Shown: piece by piece, positions 1 through 12,699 of the stretch
Layout of the letters: the number at the start of each line of letters is the position of its first letter
Numbering within the stretch: position 1 is the stretch's first letter
Origin: Candidatus Paraburkholderia calva
GTDB lineage: Bacteria; Pseudomonadota; Gammaproteobacteria; Burkholderiales; Burkholderiaceae
Reading direction: 5' to 3'
Length of the DNA: 46,716 nucleotides
NCBI GenBank assembly: GCA_001184395.1
Contig: LFLF01000012.1
Span: forward strand, 1 to 46,716
Translations under genes and position numbers: made by a program
Notes under the pieces: generated by a model
Database searches by the model: none
What the model was told of the DNA's origin: nothing
The model's input: only the letters and a program-made list of their open reading frames with translations

Positions 1-2819
<2,819 letters not shown>

Positions 2820-3044
2820 CTATAACGAGTGTGTCTTGCGCCCGGCGTTGGCGCTTTAGCGCTTACGCCGGGCTCACCCCCGTGGGGATAAGACCCATTG
2901 TCATAGGCTGAGTATTCGCGTTGTGCCGTATTCCAAAGCGATCTCTCGATCACCTTTTCATACTTGATATAATCACTACCCTTAATCGTTAATCACGCCC
3001 ATCTCTAAGCGCTTTCGCGATTCTCTTTACTACTTCTTCCAGAT

Positions 3045-3056
3045 TGTTAAAGAACG
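3045..3056 (-). promoter_or_regulatory. boxA antitermination element, 16S-23S spacer
   Basis: On the minus strand, GCGTTCTTTAACA upstream of 23S matches the rrn boxA consensus. NusB/NusE bind this element to suppress Rho termination in rRNA operons. The rest of the roughly 330-nt spacer (2820-3152) shows no gene. Confidence 0.6.
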
Positions 3057-3152
3057 CTTAGCCGATAAGCTCTAAAGCTTGCTCACGACATCAACTGGCT
3101 ACCAATCGCCAATGCAAAGCATTCAGCTATCTGAACACTGTACATTGAGGAT

Positions 3153-3228
3153 TGGTGGAGGATGACGGAATCGAACCGACGACCCCCTGCTTGCAAAGCA
3201 GGTGCTCTCCCAGCTGAGCTAATCCCCC
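3153..3228 (-). tRNA. alaT: tRNA-Ala (UGC)
   Basis: The 76-nt cloverleaf begins GGGGGATTAGCTCAGC, has anticodon loop CTTTGCAAG (anticodon TGC) and ends TCCTCCACCA with CCA encoded. It lies in the 16S-23S spacer downstream of tRNA-Ile, the usual proteobacterial order. Confidence 0.97.
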
Positions 3229-3311
3229 GAGCCCTGGATCATGCTTGACCCATCTTGACCACCCCCTTCGGGGATCACCCTCCCGTAAGCGCGAACGGTA
3301 GGTAGCGGGGA

Positions 3312-3388
3312 TGGTGGGTCTGGTTGGATTCGAACCAACGACCCCCGCCTTATCAAGACGGTGCTCTAACCAACTGAGCTACAGACCC
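3312..3388 (-). tRNA. ileT: tRNA-Ile (GAU)
   Basis: The 77-nt cloverleaf begins GGGTCTGTAGCTCAG, has an anticodon loop with GAT and ends AGACCCACCA with CCA encoded. It lies 68 nt downstream of the 16S 3' end and precedes tRNA-Ala. Confidence 0.97.
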
Positions 3389-3455
3389 AAAGCCTGTTCT
3401 AAACAACAGCCGATAAGCGTGAGCGCTTGACACCTTTACGTGTGCGAAGCTCGGG

Positions 3456-4989
<1,534 letters not shown>

Positions 4990-5204
4990 AATACCTGTTA
5001 CTGTTTTTCGGTTCCGCAGTTGCCTGCCAATGAACCAGTCGCTCACTCAGCGTACTGACGATGATTAATCCATCCGAAGACAGACAAACCTTCCTCTCAA
5101 TACTTTAATACTTCGCGCGAGACTCTTGATACCTTTTGCCATACCGATCCCAAAGAACCGGCCGCACTCAGCATTCAAGCGCCCACACTTATCGGCTGTT
5201 AGTT

Positions 5205-5215
5205 TTTAAAGAGCA
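5205..5215 (-). promoter_or_regulatory. boxA antitermination element in the rrn leader
   Basis: TGCTCTTTAAA on the minus strand, about 215 nt before 16S, matches the boxA consensus that recruits the Nus antitermination complex. The leader between it and 16S (4990-5204) contains no gene. Confidence 0.65.
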
Positions 5216-5278
5216 TATCGCAAGCAGATCAACCTTCACTTCCGTCTTGCGTCGCTGCATCAGCAGCATAGAGGTGAA

Positions 5279-5307
5279 ACTATGAACAACGTTTTAGAGA
5301 GTGTCAA
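5279..5307 (-). promoter_or_regulatory. rrn promoter
   Basis: On the minus strand, TTGACA (5307-5302) is followed by a 17-bp spacer and CATAGT (5284-5279). Upstream lies an A/T-rich tract (GCAAAAAATGTTTCAG and beyond) that resembles an UP element. The position between tRNA-Thr and 16S fits the main sigma70 promoter of the rRNA operon. Confidence 0.7.
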
Positions 5308-5407
5308 CTAATTTCTGAAACCCTTTCTGAAACATTTTTTGCGTCGCTCCCAGAACCCACTGAAAGCAAACAGGCAGCGGACATCACACGACCCGTCGAC
5401 TAAGTCT

Positions 5408-5483
5408 TGGTGCCGGCTGCAGGACTCGAACCCGCCACCTCATGATTACAAGTCAAGCGCTCTACCCGATGAGCTAAGCCGGC
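5408..5483 (-). tRNA. thrT: tRNA-Thr (UGU)
   Basis: The 76-nt cloverleaf starts GCCGGCTTAGCTCATC, has anticodon loop CTTGTAA (anticodon TGT) and ends AGCCGGCACCA with encoded CCA. Acceptor pairing of 7 bp is perfect. The anticodon stem has one T-T mismatch at its second pair. The gene lies 18 nt downstream of the sspB remnant and upstream of the rrn promoter, on the same strand. Confidence 0.92.
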
Positions 5484-5501
5484 AAAGTACGAAACTCTAC
5501 T

Positions 5502-6047
5502 TCATTTAACGACTTTGAGGTGAGTCCGTCCCGGCGATGTCAACGCATCGTCCTCCGCATTGCCGGACGCCTCTTCGTGCTTCGACGAAGCGTGCGCGGA
5601 ATCCGCCGCCCGATGATCCAGCCCGGCTCTTCAAACCGAGACGCGTCGTGCTGAAACTGACACGATGCGCCGGTCGTATCCGGCGTGGCCGACGGTTCGA
5701 CAGGAAACGCCATGCCCTGCCCGTTCTCACAAACGTAAATAGCGAGCAGTAAATAGCGAGCAGTAAATAGCGAGCAGTAAATAGCGAGCACGTTCGCCAC
5801 CTGTACGTCGATCTTGTGCGACTTGCCCGAGAACCGCGCGCTGAACTCGATCCATTCGTTGCCCATCTGCAACTGGCTCGTCGCCTCGAAGCTGATGTTC
5901 AACACGATTTCGTCATTGCGCACGAACTGGCGCGGCACGCGCGTCGAGTTGTCGACGCGCACGGCGATATGCGGTGTGAATCGGTTATCCGTGCACCACT
6001 CGTAGAGCGTGCGAAGCAGATAAGGCTTTGGTGGAAATCTCTTGCAT
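5502..6047 (-). pseudogene. sspB: sspB pseudogene (ClpXP adaptor, stringent starvation protein B)
   Basis: SspB delivers ssrA-tagged and other substrates to ClpXP. The start MQEISTK, the core NSTRVPRQFVRNDEIVLNIS and QLQMGNEWIEFSARFSGKSH, and the terminal HLKVVK are all present, but in different frames. An extra A after ACCAA shifts the frame after codon 7 (about 6025). An extra T in GCATCGTGTCAG (about 5655) shifts it again. A third shift near 5605-5620 is needed to reach the C-terminal acidic tail. A 14-bp repeat in four copies also adds 14 residues after NVLAIY. The gene lies directly behind sspA in the usual order. Loss of function is likely. Confidence 0.88.
5735..5790. repeat. 14-bp tandem repeat, four copies, inside sspB
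   Basis: GTAAATAGCGAGCA on the plus strand occurs four times head to tail with no mismatch. One copy corresponds to normal sspB sequence (LAIY). Three extra copies add 42 bp, which is in frame overall, although each 14-bp unit is read in a different frame and gives CSLFTARYLLLAIY. Confidence 0.98.
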
Positions 6048-6110
6048 CAACTTTCCTCTGCCCGGCGGCGGCCGCGCCAAGGGCGCGTACCGCATCCGGA
6101 AACTCGCAAA

Positions 6111-6722
6111 CTATCGACGCATCACCTTTTCGGAAGGCGTCAGCGCCTCAATGTAGGCCGGGCGGCTGAAGATACGCTCGGCATACTTCATCAACGGCGC
6201 CACGTTCTTCGACAGTTCGATGCCGTAGTGATCCAGGCGCCACAAGAGCGGAGCGATCGCGACGTCGAGCATCGAGAATTCCTCGCCGAGCATGTACTTG
6301 TTCTTCAGGAAGATGGGAGCCAGTTGCGTCAGGCGGTCGCGAATCGCGCCGCGCGCCTTCTCGTGACTCTTCTCCGCGGCCTTGCCCTTTTCGTTCTCGA
6401 GCGTGCCGACGTGAACGAATAATTCCTTCTCGAAGTTCAGCAGGAACAGACGTGCGCGGGCGCGTTGCACCGGGTCGGCCGGCATGAGTTGCGGATGCGG
6501 GAACCGCTCGTCGATGTATTCATTGATGATGTTCGACTCGTACAGGATCAGGTCGCGCTCGACGAGAATCGGCAACTGGCCATACGGGTTCATCACCGCG
6601 ATGTCTTCCGGCTTGTTGAACAGATCGACGTCACGAATCTCGAAATCCATGCCCTTTTCGAACAACACCAGCCGGCAGCGCTGGGAGAACGGGCAAGTAG
6701 TACCGGAATACAGAACCATCAT
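6111..6722 (-). CDS. sspA: Stringent starvation protein A, glutathione-S-transferase fold
   Basis: The 203-residue protein is full length for SspA. It has a thioredoxin-like N-terminal half (VLYSGTTCPFSQRCRLVLFE, then MNPYGQLPILV with the conserved cis-proline and YESNIINEYIDERFP) and an alpha-helical C-terminal GST domain. SspA binds RNA polymerase and modulates transcription under starvation or stress; family members generally lack GST activity. It lies between petC and the sspB remnant, a conserved betaproteobacterial arrangement. No lesion is seen, so the SspA arm is intact while its usual partner gene is dead. Confidence 0.95.
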   Translation of the reverse strand: MMVLYSGTTCPFSQRCRLVLFEKGMDFEIRDVDLFNKPEDIAVMNPYGQLPILVERDLILYESNIINEYIDERFPHPQLMPADPVQRARARLFLLNFEKELFVHVGTLENEKGKAAEKSHEKARGAIRDRLTQLAPIFLKNKYMLGEEFSMLDVAIAPLLWRLDHYGIELSKNVAPLMKYAERIFSRPAYIEALTPSEKVMRR

Positions 6723-6814
6723 GTTTTTAAAGTTCCTTCAGTAAACTCTAAGGGCCGGCCGCGGCGTTTCGCGGGAAACGCCGTCAGGCGCCGACCCAAG
6801 CCGTCGAAGGCGCG

Positions 6815-7570
6815 CTATTTAATATCTTTCCAGTATGCTGCGTTCAGGCGCCACGCGAGGAAGCTCAACAACGCCAGGAAGAGCAGAACCCAAACGCCGA
6901 GCCGTTTGCGCGTCTGCTGCGCGGGCTCCGACATCCACGAAAGGTACGAAACCAGATCCGCCACAGCAGAATCATAATCCACGTTGGACATGACACCCGG
7001 TGTAACCTGAGCGTAACATACAAATCTTCTTACCTTTTCTCCGGTTTTCTCATCCGTTTCCATCTCGAACTTCGCATCGCGAATGCCTTGCAGCGTCCAC
7101 AACACGTGCGGCATTCCGACATTCTCGAACACCCGATTGTTCCATCCAGTCGGTCGCGCCGGGTCTCGGTAGAAACTCCGCAAGTACGTGTACAGCCAGT
7201 CCTTGCCACGCGCCCGCACCTCCACCGATAAATCCGGCGGCGATGCGCCGAACCACGCCTTCGCGTCTTCCGGGCGCATCGCGATCGACATCGTGTTGCC
7301 GACCTTGTCAGTCGTGAAGAGCAGGTTCTCCTGAATCTGCTCTTCGCTGATGCCGATATCGGTCAGCCGGTTGTACCGCATCAGGTTCGCACTATGGCAG
7401 TTCAGACAGTAGTTTATAAAGATTTGAGCGCCATGTTGCAGTGAAGCAAGATTATCCGAACTGTCGGGCGCGCGATCCAGCACCGCTTCTGCCTGAGCGT
7501 GCACCAGCGTCGCACCAAATGCGAACAACGCAGCGCCGATCATTGCTATTGTAGAGGGCCATTTTTTCAT
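6815..7570 (-). CDS. petC: Cytochrome c1 of the bc1 complex
   Basis: The 251-residue precursor has a Sec signal peptide (KKWPSTIAMIGAALFAFGA to about residue 25). The c-type haem motif CLNCH follows SAN-type context near residue 55, and the membrane anchor LGVWVLLFLALLSFLAW lies near the C-terminus. It carries electrons from the Rieske protein to cytochrome c in the periplasm. It is the last gene of petABC, 21 nt after petB. The candidate sixth-ligand methionine is in the GMPHVLW/AMRPED region; I did not assign it with certainty. Confidence 0.96.
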   Translation of the reverse strand: MKKWPSTIAMIGAALFAFGATLVHAQAEAVLDRAPDSSDNLASLQHGAQIFINYCLNCHSANLMRYNRLTDIGISEEQIQENLLFTTDKVGNTMSIAMRPEDAKAWFGASPPDLSVEVRARGKDWLYTYLRSFYRDPARPTGWNNRVFENVGMPHVLWTLQGIRDAKFEMETDEKTGEKVRRFVCYAQVTPGVMSNVDYDSAVADLVSYLSWMSEPAQQTRKRLGVWVLLFLALLSFLAWRLNAAYWKDIK

Positions 7571-7591
7571 CGTGTTTTTCTCCGGACGCGC

Positions 7592-8974
7592 TCAATGGGG
7601 TTTGTAGTGCACTCGCTCGGGCGGCGTCTTGAACTTGCCGCGCGGCGTCCAGAAAGGCATGCCGAGGAAAAACGCGAAGTAGATCAGCGCGCAGATTTGT
7701 GCGATCAGCGTCGCGCCGGGAGATGGCGGTCGCGTGCCGAGGAAGCCCAGCGTCAGGAAGGCCAGGATGAAAATGCCGTAGAAGACCTTGTGGAACATCG
7801 GCCGGTAACGAATCGACTTCACCGGACTGCGGTCGAGCCACGGCAGGAAGAACAGCGACACCACCGCCGTGCCCATCACGACCACGCCCCAGAACTTCGA
7901 TTCCGTCAGCGCCATGAAGATCAACACCGCGATCTCCAGCACCGGCAGGCCGAGCCTCCACTTGCCGCGCGCCTTCAGCAGCGCGAGCAGGCAGAGCAGC
8001 GCGATGACGATCATCAGCACGATCTTGAACGGATCGGTGGTGGCGCGAAGCATCGCGTAGAACGCGGTGAAGTACCACACCGGCGCAATTTCCGGCGGCG
8101 TCTGCAATGGATTGGCCGGCACGAAGTTGTTCGCTTCGAGGAAGTAGCCGCCCATTTCCGGCGCGAAGAAGATGATCGCCGCGAAGATCAGCAGGAACAC
8201 CGACACGCCCATGAAGTCGTGCACCGAGTAGTATGGATGGAACGGGATGCCATCGAGCGGAATGCCATTCGCGTCCTTCTTCGCCTTGATCTCGATGCCG
8301 TCCGGGTTGTTCGAACCGACTTCGTGCAGCGCGACCAAGTGCGCGACGACCAGCCCGACCAGCACGAGCGGAATCGCGATGACGTGGAACGCGAAGAAGC
8401 GGTTCAGCGTCACGTCGGACACCACATAGTCGCCGCGAATCCACAGCGACAGATCCGGGCCGATGAAGGGAATCGCCGAGAACAGATTCACGATCACCTG
8501 CGCGCCCCAGAAGGACATTTGTCCCCACGGTAGCAGGTAGCCGAAGAAAGCCTCGGCCATCAGGCATAGAAAAATCGCGCAGCCGAAGATCCATACGAGT
8601 TCGCGCGGCTTGTGGTAAGAGCTGTACATCAGCCCGCGGAACATGTGCAGATACATGACAACGAAGAACATCGACGCGCCCGTGGAGTGCATGTAGCGAA
8701 TCAGCCAACCCCATGGAACCTCTCGCATGATGTACTCGACCGACGCGAACGCGAGCGTCGCATCGGGTTTGTAGTTCATCGTGAGGAAAATGCCGGTGAC
8801 AATCTGGTTCACCAGCACCAGCAAAGCCAGCGAGCCGAAGAAGTACCAAAAGTTGAAGTTCTTCGGTGCGTAGTACTCGGATACGTGTTGCTTCCAGGTC
8901 AAGGTCAGCGGAAACCGGCGATTGATCCAACCGGTCAGGCCCGTTTTCTCTACTTCCTTTTCAACGCTAGCCAT
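7592..8974 (-). CDS. petB: Cytochrome b of the bc1 complex
   Basis: The 460-residue integral membrane protein has the family's eight or so hydrophobic helices. Haem-ligand histidines are visible in RYMHSTGASMFF/YLHMFRG and FFAFHVIAI/VVAHLVALHE. The quinol-oxidation site reads PVWY rather than the mitochondrial PEWY, a substitution known in other bacteria. The C-terminus (FWTPRGKFKTPPERVHYKPH) is typical of betaproteobacteria. The start codon abuts the petA stop (TAAATG), implying translational coupling. No lesion is seen. Confidence 0.97.
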   Translation of the reverse strand: MASVEKEVEKTGLTGWINRRFPLTLTWKQHVSEYYAPKNFNFWYFFGSLALLVLVNQIVTGIFLTMNYKPDATLAFASVEYIMREVPWGWLIRYMHSTGASMFFVVMYLHMFRGLMYSSYHKPRELVWIFGCAIFLCLMAEAFFGYLLPWGQMSFWGAQVIVNLFSAIPFIGPDLSLWIRGDYVVSDVTLNRFFAFHVIAIPLVLVGLVVAHLVALHEVGSNNPDGIEIKAKKDANGIPLDGIPFHPYYSVHDFMGVSVFLLIFAAIIFFAPEMGGYFLEANNFVPANPLQTPPEIAPVWYFTAFYAMLRATTDPFKIVLMIVIALLCLLALLKARGKWRLGLPVLEIAVLIFMALTESKFWGVVVMGTAVVSLFFLPWLDRSPVKSIRYRPMFHKVFYGIFILAFLTLGFLGTRPPSPGATLIAQICALIYFAFFLGMPFWTPRGKFKTPPERVHYKPH

Positions 8975-9595
8975 TTAAGCCTCTCCCTTTTCGTCCTTAC
9001 CGATCACGAGTTGCGTCGCGGAAGTGAACATGAACGGCGGTATGTCTAGATTCTGCGGCGCGGGCTTGTTCTTGAAGACGCGGCCCGCCAGGTCATAGGT
9101 CGAGCCGTGGCACGGGCACAGGAAGCCGCCCGGCCAGTTATCAGGGAGATTGGGTTGGGGACCCTCGGTGAAGCGCGGCATCGGCGTGCAGCCCAGATGC
9201 GTGCACACCGCGACCGCCACCAGAATGTTCTTGTGATCGGCGCGCGATCGATACTCGTTGTTGCAGTACTCCGGCAGCGGCATCGAGAACTCCATCTTGG
9301 ACTTGGGGTCCGCGACTTCGTTGTTGGCCTTCACGATGTCGGAGAGCATTTCGTCGGTGCGGTTGAGAATCCACACCGGTTTGCCGCGCCAGGCGACCGT
9401 CATCATCTCGCCCGGCTTGAGTCCGCTGATATCGACCTCGATGGGCGCGCCCGCCGCCTTGGCCTTCGCTGATGGCGCAAACGAACTCACGAAAGGTACT
9501 ACGGTTGCCACACCTCCGACACCACTAGCCACGGTCGTCGCTATCAGCCAGGTACGGCGGCCGCCGTCGACGCGTTTTTCATCGTTGTCTCGCAT
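8975..9595 (-). CDS. petA: Ubiquinol-cytochrome c reductase Rieske iron-sulfur subunit
   Basis: The 206-residue protein has both 2Fe-2S ligand boxes, CTHLGC and CPCHGS. An N-terminal twin-arginine-like segment (GGRRTWLIATTVASGV) acts as signal anchor and is consistent with Tat export, whose genes tatABC are nearby. I chose ATG at 9595 (MRDNDEKRV), the usual start in relatives; an in-frame GTG 12 nt upstream is possible. It is the first gene of petABC. The 218-nt gap upstream (9596-9813) must hold the promoter, but I could not assign hexamers with confidence. Confidence 0.96.
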   Translation of the reverse strand: MRDNDEKRVDGGRRTWLIATTVASGVGGVATVVPFVSSFAPSAKAKAAGAPIEVDISGLKPGEMMTVAWRGKPVWILNRTDEMLSDIVKANNEVADPKSKMEFSMPLPEYCNNEYRSRADHKNILVAVAVCTHLGCTPMPRFTEGPQPNLPDNWPGGFLCPCHGSTYDLAGRVFKNKPAPQNLDIPPFMFTSATQLVIGKDEKGEA

Positions 9596-9813
9596 CACAC
9601 GCCCCACTTCTGAGTTGGATTTATACCGTCACATCAGTATTCCGCCGTTAGTGTGCGCGAATGGAGTTGGCATTTACAAGGGCCGACTAGGAAAAATCAC
9701 TCGAAGTCCTTGATGCTTAAGGGTTTTCCCCACGTTTTCGCGCTTTATCGTAAAGCACTGTTTTAAGGCAACTGTAAGTGCCAAATAATGTGCCTTTTTG
9801 TACATTGAAGCAT

Positions 9814-10512
9814 TTAAACCGGATTATCGATATCGAATTGCTCGGACAAATGCGCGCCTACCGCCTGCACGCCATAACGCTCCGTCGCATGATGCCCGGC
9901 CGCGATATGCATGGTCTGCTCGGAAACTTCGCCGCTCACATAGACGTCGGCGCCCGCCGCGATGGCTTCCTCGAAATAGCCCTGCACGCCGCCCGTGCAC
10001 CACGCCACACGCCGCAGTTCCTTGTCGGCGTTACCGAATACGAATGGCTTGCGGCCGACCGCGTTCTCGACCATCGCGGAGAAATGCTCGAGCGACAGCG
10101 ACATGCCGAGCGTCGCGACCCAGCCCAGGCCCTGATCGGCGAAACGGCCGTCGGCGATCAGGCCAAGCCGCGCGCTGAGCTGCGCGTTATTGCCGAAATC
10201 GGGATGCGAATCCAGCGGCAAATGGGTAGGCGAACAGGTTGATGTCGTTCTGGATGAGCGTGCGCAACCGTTGATACTTGCGCCCCGTGATCTGCAGCGC
10301 CTCGTTCTTCCAAAAGTAGCCGTGGTGCACGAGCACGGTGTCCCCACCCCATTCCAGCGCGGCTTCGAGAAAGGCGAGCGAGGTCGTCACGCCTGTGGCG
10401 ATCTTCTGAACCCGGCGCGAGCCTTCCACCTGTAGCCCGCTCAGTCAATAGTCCTTGAAAGGCCGATTTCCAGCAGATTGTTCAGATACAATTCGAGTTC
10501 GATCCGATCCAT
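9814..10512 (-). pseudogene. Nif3/YbgI-like dinuclear metal-centre protein, pseudogene
   Basis: Nif3-family proteins are toroidal hexamers with a dinuclear metal site and an unsettled role, often annotated as GTP cyclohydrolase I type 2 homologues. The family core is recognisable (TVLVHHGYFWK, HLPLDSHPDFGNNAQLSARLG, SEQTMHIAAGHHATERYG, near full length). It is split by a missing base in GAAATCGGCCTTTCAAG, an in-frame TGA where relatives have Cys-Pro-Asn-Gly (TATTGACTG), and an extra C in TTCGCCTACCCATTTG near 10226. The start at 10512 (MDRIELELYLNNLLEIG) is 20 nt from the divergent protease gene. Confidence 0.85.
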
Positions 10513-10532
10513 GAAATCCTCTATCCCTTCAA

Positions 10533-11750
10533 ATGCTTAGACGCTTCTGGCTCTTGTTTGCCCAGGCGGTCACCGTTCTTTTGGCCTTGATGTTCATCAT
10601 CGCGACCTTGAAACCGCAATGGCTTCAACGTCAGGGCCAATTCGGCAAGCAACTCGCCGAACCGATCATCGCGTTGCGAGAGGTCGCGCCGAGCATCGGC
10701 TCGCGCCCGCAGCAGTCGTCTTACGCCGAGGGCGCGCAGAAAGCCATGCCCGCGGTCGTGAACGTGTTCTCCAGCAAGGACGGCAACCTGCCGCCCGATC
10801 CGCGCGCGAAAGATCCGCTCTTCCGCTACTTCTTCGGCGACAAGAACAAGCGCAAAAATGACGAGCCGCCTGCGTCGAATCTCGGCTCTGGTGTCATCGT
10901 CAGCTCGAAAGGTTACATTCTAACGAACCAGCATGTCGTCGATGGCGCGGACCAGATCGAAGTCGCGCTCGCAGATGGTCGCACTTCCAGCGCAAAAGTG
11001 ATCGGCGTCGATCCGGAAACCGACCTCGCCGTGCTCAAGATCAACATGACGAATCTGCCGACCATCACGCTCGGCCGCATGGATCAGACGCGTGTCGGCG
11101 ACGTCGTGCTGGCGATCGGCAATCCGTTCGGCGTCGGCCAGACGGTGACCATGGGCATCGTGAGCGCGCTCGGGCGCAACCATCTCGGCATCAACACGTT
11201 CGAGAACTTCATTCAGACCGACGCGGCCATCAACCCCGGCAACTCGGGCGGCGCGCTGGTCGACGTGAACGGCAACCTGCTCGGCATCGACACGGCCATC
11301 TATTCGCGCAGCGGCGGCTCGCTGGGCATCGGCTTCGCCATTCCGGTGTCGACCGCGCGCAGCGTGCTGGAGAGCATCATCACGACGGGCACGGTGACGC
11401 GCGGCTGGATCGGCGTGGAGCCGCAGGACGTGACGCCGGAAATCGCGGAATCGTTTGGGCTGGATCAGAAGACCGGCGCGATCGTCGCGGGCGTGCTGCA
11501 AGGCGGCCCGGCGGACAAGGCGGGCATCAAGCCGGGTGATATTCTCGTCAGCATCAACGACGACAACATCACCGACACCACGCGCCTGCTCAATGTCGTC
11601 GCCCAGATCAAGCCGGGCACGGCGGTAAAGGTTCACGTGATGCGGAAAAACAAGGAACTCGACGTGAACGTTGTGATCGGTAAGCGCCCGTCGAAACCGC
11701 GCGCACCGCAAATGCCGGACGAAGATCAAGGCGATCAGGGCGACCAATAA
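10533..11750 (+). CDS. Membrane-anchored trypsin-like/PDZ serine protease (HtrA family, DegS-like)
   Basis: The 405-residue protein has one N-terminal membrane anchor (residues about 5-27), a trypsin-like domain and a single PDZ domain (about 290-385). The triad is readable as His134 (TNQHVVD), Asp164 (PETDLAVLK) and Ser238 (NPGNSGGAL). One PDZ plus an uncleaved anchor is the DegS layout. DegS is the periplasmic stress sensor that starts RseA cleavage, but soluble DegQ/MucD-like annotation is also used for such proteins. The charged C-terminal tail (PQMPDEDQGDQGDQ) is a lineage feature. It is monocistronic, followed by a strong terminator, and intact. Confidence 0.93.
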   Translation: MLRRFWLLFAQAVTVLLALMFIIATLKPQWLQRQGQFGKQLAEPIIALREVAPSIGSRPQQSSYAEGAQKAMPAVVNVFSSKDGNLPPDPRAKDPLFRYFFGDKNKRKNDEPPASNLGSGVIVSSKGYILTNQHVVDGADQIEVALADGRTSSAKVIGVDPETDLAVLKINMTNLPTITLGRMDQTRVGDVVLAIGNPFGVGQTVTMGIVSALGRNHLGINTFENFIQTDAAINPGNSGGALVDVNGNLLGIDTAIYSRSGGSLGIGFAIPVSTARSVLESIITTGTVTRGWIGVEPQDVTPEIAESFGLDQKTGAIVAGVLQGGPADKAGIKPGDILVSINDDNITDTTRLLNVVAQIKPGTAVKVHVMRKNKELDVNVVIGKRPSKPRAPQMPDEDQGDQGDQ

Positions 11751-11781
11751 AACACGGGCGTCATCGCAAATGTTTGAAAAC

Positions 11782-11817
11782 AAAAAAGGCAGCTTCGTAA
11801 TTGAGGCTGCCTTTTTT
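11782..11817. terminator. Bidirectional intrinsic terminator between the protease gene and tatC
   Basis: AAAAAAGGCAGC (11782-11793) pairs with GCTGCCTTTTTT (11806-11817) around a 12-nt loop. The A and T tracts on both sides serve transcripts from either strand. It lies between the convergent protease gene and tatC. Confidence 0.9.
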
Positions 11818-11878
11818 ATGTCCGCCCTTAACTGCGATTCAGTCGAAACCCAGGATTCCACCCAGACAAAATGCGCAG

Positions 11879-12655
11879 TTATTTGACGGTGAGTTCTTCG
11901 CTTTTCACGCCTTGCTTCGGCACGACCAGACGCGCCGCGATAATGCCCGCCTCATACAAAATGATGAGCGGAATGGCAAGAATCAGTTGCGAGAACACAT
12001 CCGGCGGTGTGACGACCGCTGAAATGATGAACGCGCCTACGATCACATACGGCCGAATCTGCTTGAGCTTCGGAATGGTGACCATGCCCATGCGCGCGAG
12101 CAGCACAACGACGATCGGTACCTCGAAAGTCACGCCGAACGCGAGGAACATGGTCAGCACGAAGCTGAGGTAGTTGTCGATGTCGATGGTCATTTCCGCG
12201 CCGAGCGGCGCGTTGTAGTACGCCGTTACGCGAAAAATGGTCGGGAACACGATGAAATACGCGAACGCCATGCCGCACAGAAACAGCGAGTAGCTGCTGA
12301 ACACGAGCGGCCCGACCAGCTTTTTCTCGTGCTGATACAGGCCCGGCGCGACGAACGCCCAGATCTGATACAGCATGATGGGCAGCGCGATCACGAAGGC
12401 CACCAGCATGGTCACCTTCATCGGCACGAAGAACGAGCCGGTGACGTCCGTGACGATCATCTTGCCGTCGCGCGGCAGGTTCTGCATCAGCGGGCGGGCA
12501 AGCAGGCGGAAAATATCCGGCGCCCAGTACACCAGTCCGACGAACACCACGATCACCGCCGCGACCGCGCGCATGATGCGATTGCGCAGCTCGACGAGAT
12601 GCGAAATGAACGTCTCTTCGACGGGCTCTTCTTTAGTCTGTTGCGGGTCGCTCAC
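11879..12655 (-). CDS. tatC: Sec-independent protein translocase TatC
   Basis: TatC is the multi-spanning receptor of the twin-arginine translocase. The 258-residue protein shows the family start (EETFISHLVELRNRIMRA) with the conserved cytosolic glutamate region and six hydrophobic helices. The motif FGVTFEVPIVV and the C-terminal loop IRPYVIVGAFIISAVVTPPD are present. I chose GTG at 12655 (VSDPQQTKE), which matches the usual start. A GTG at 12703 overlapping the tatB stop is an alternative. Its substrates may include the Rieske protein encoded nearby. Confidence 0.95.
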   Translation of the reverse strand: MSDPQQTKEEPVEETFISHLVELRNRIMRAVAAVIVVFVGLVYWAPDIFRLLARPLMQNLPRDGKMIVTDVTGSFFVPMKVTMLVAFVIALPIMLYQIWAFVAPGLYQHEKKLVGPLVFSSYSLFLCGMAFAYFIVFPTIFRVTAYYNAPLGAEMTIDIDNYLSFVLTMFLAFGVTFEVPIVVVLLARMGMVTIPKLKQIRPYVIVGAFIISAVVTPPDVFSQLILAIPLIILYEAGIIAARLVVPKQGVKSEELTVK

Positions 12656-12699
12656 GCCGGCCCTCGGATGAATCATCGATGGAAGGAAATGCAGCCCGC

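Noticed and set aside
5735-5790. CRISPR-like array
   Set aside because: The repeats are adjacent with no spacers and the unit is only 14 bp.
5502-6047. sspB frameshifts as sequencing error
   Set aside because: The gene also contains a 42-bp tandem expansion, and similar lesions cluster only in dispensable genes. Raw reads would be needed to exclude error completely.
7452-8930. Long open frames antisense or in shifted frames over petB, gltB, hisD and murA (for example 7452-8930, 37475-38824, 38867-41011)
   Set aside because: They overlap well-identified genes, show no family motifs, and are rich in Arg/Ala/His as expected of shadow frames in GC-rich DNA.
9760-9785. A sigma54-like TTGGCAC...TTGC element upstream of petA (minus strand)
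   Set aside because: The spacing between GG and GC is one base too long, and petABC is not known as a sigma54 target.
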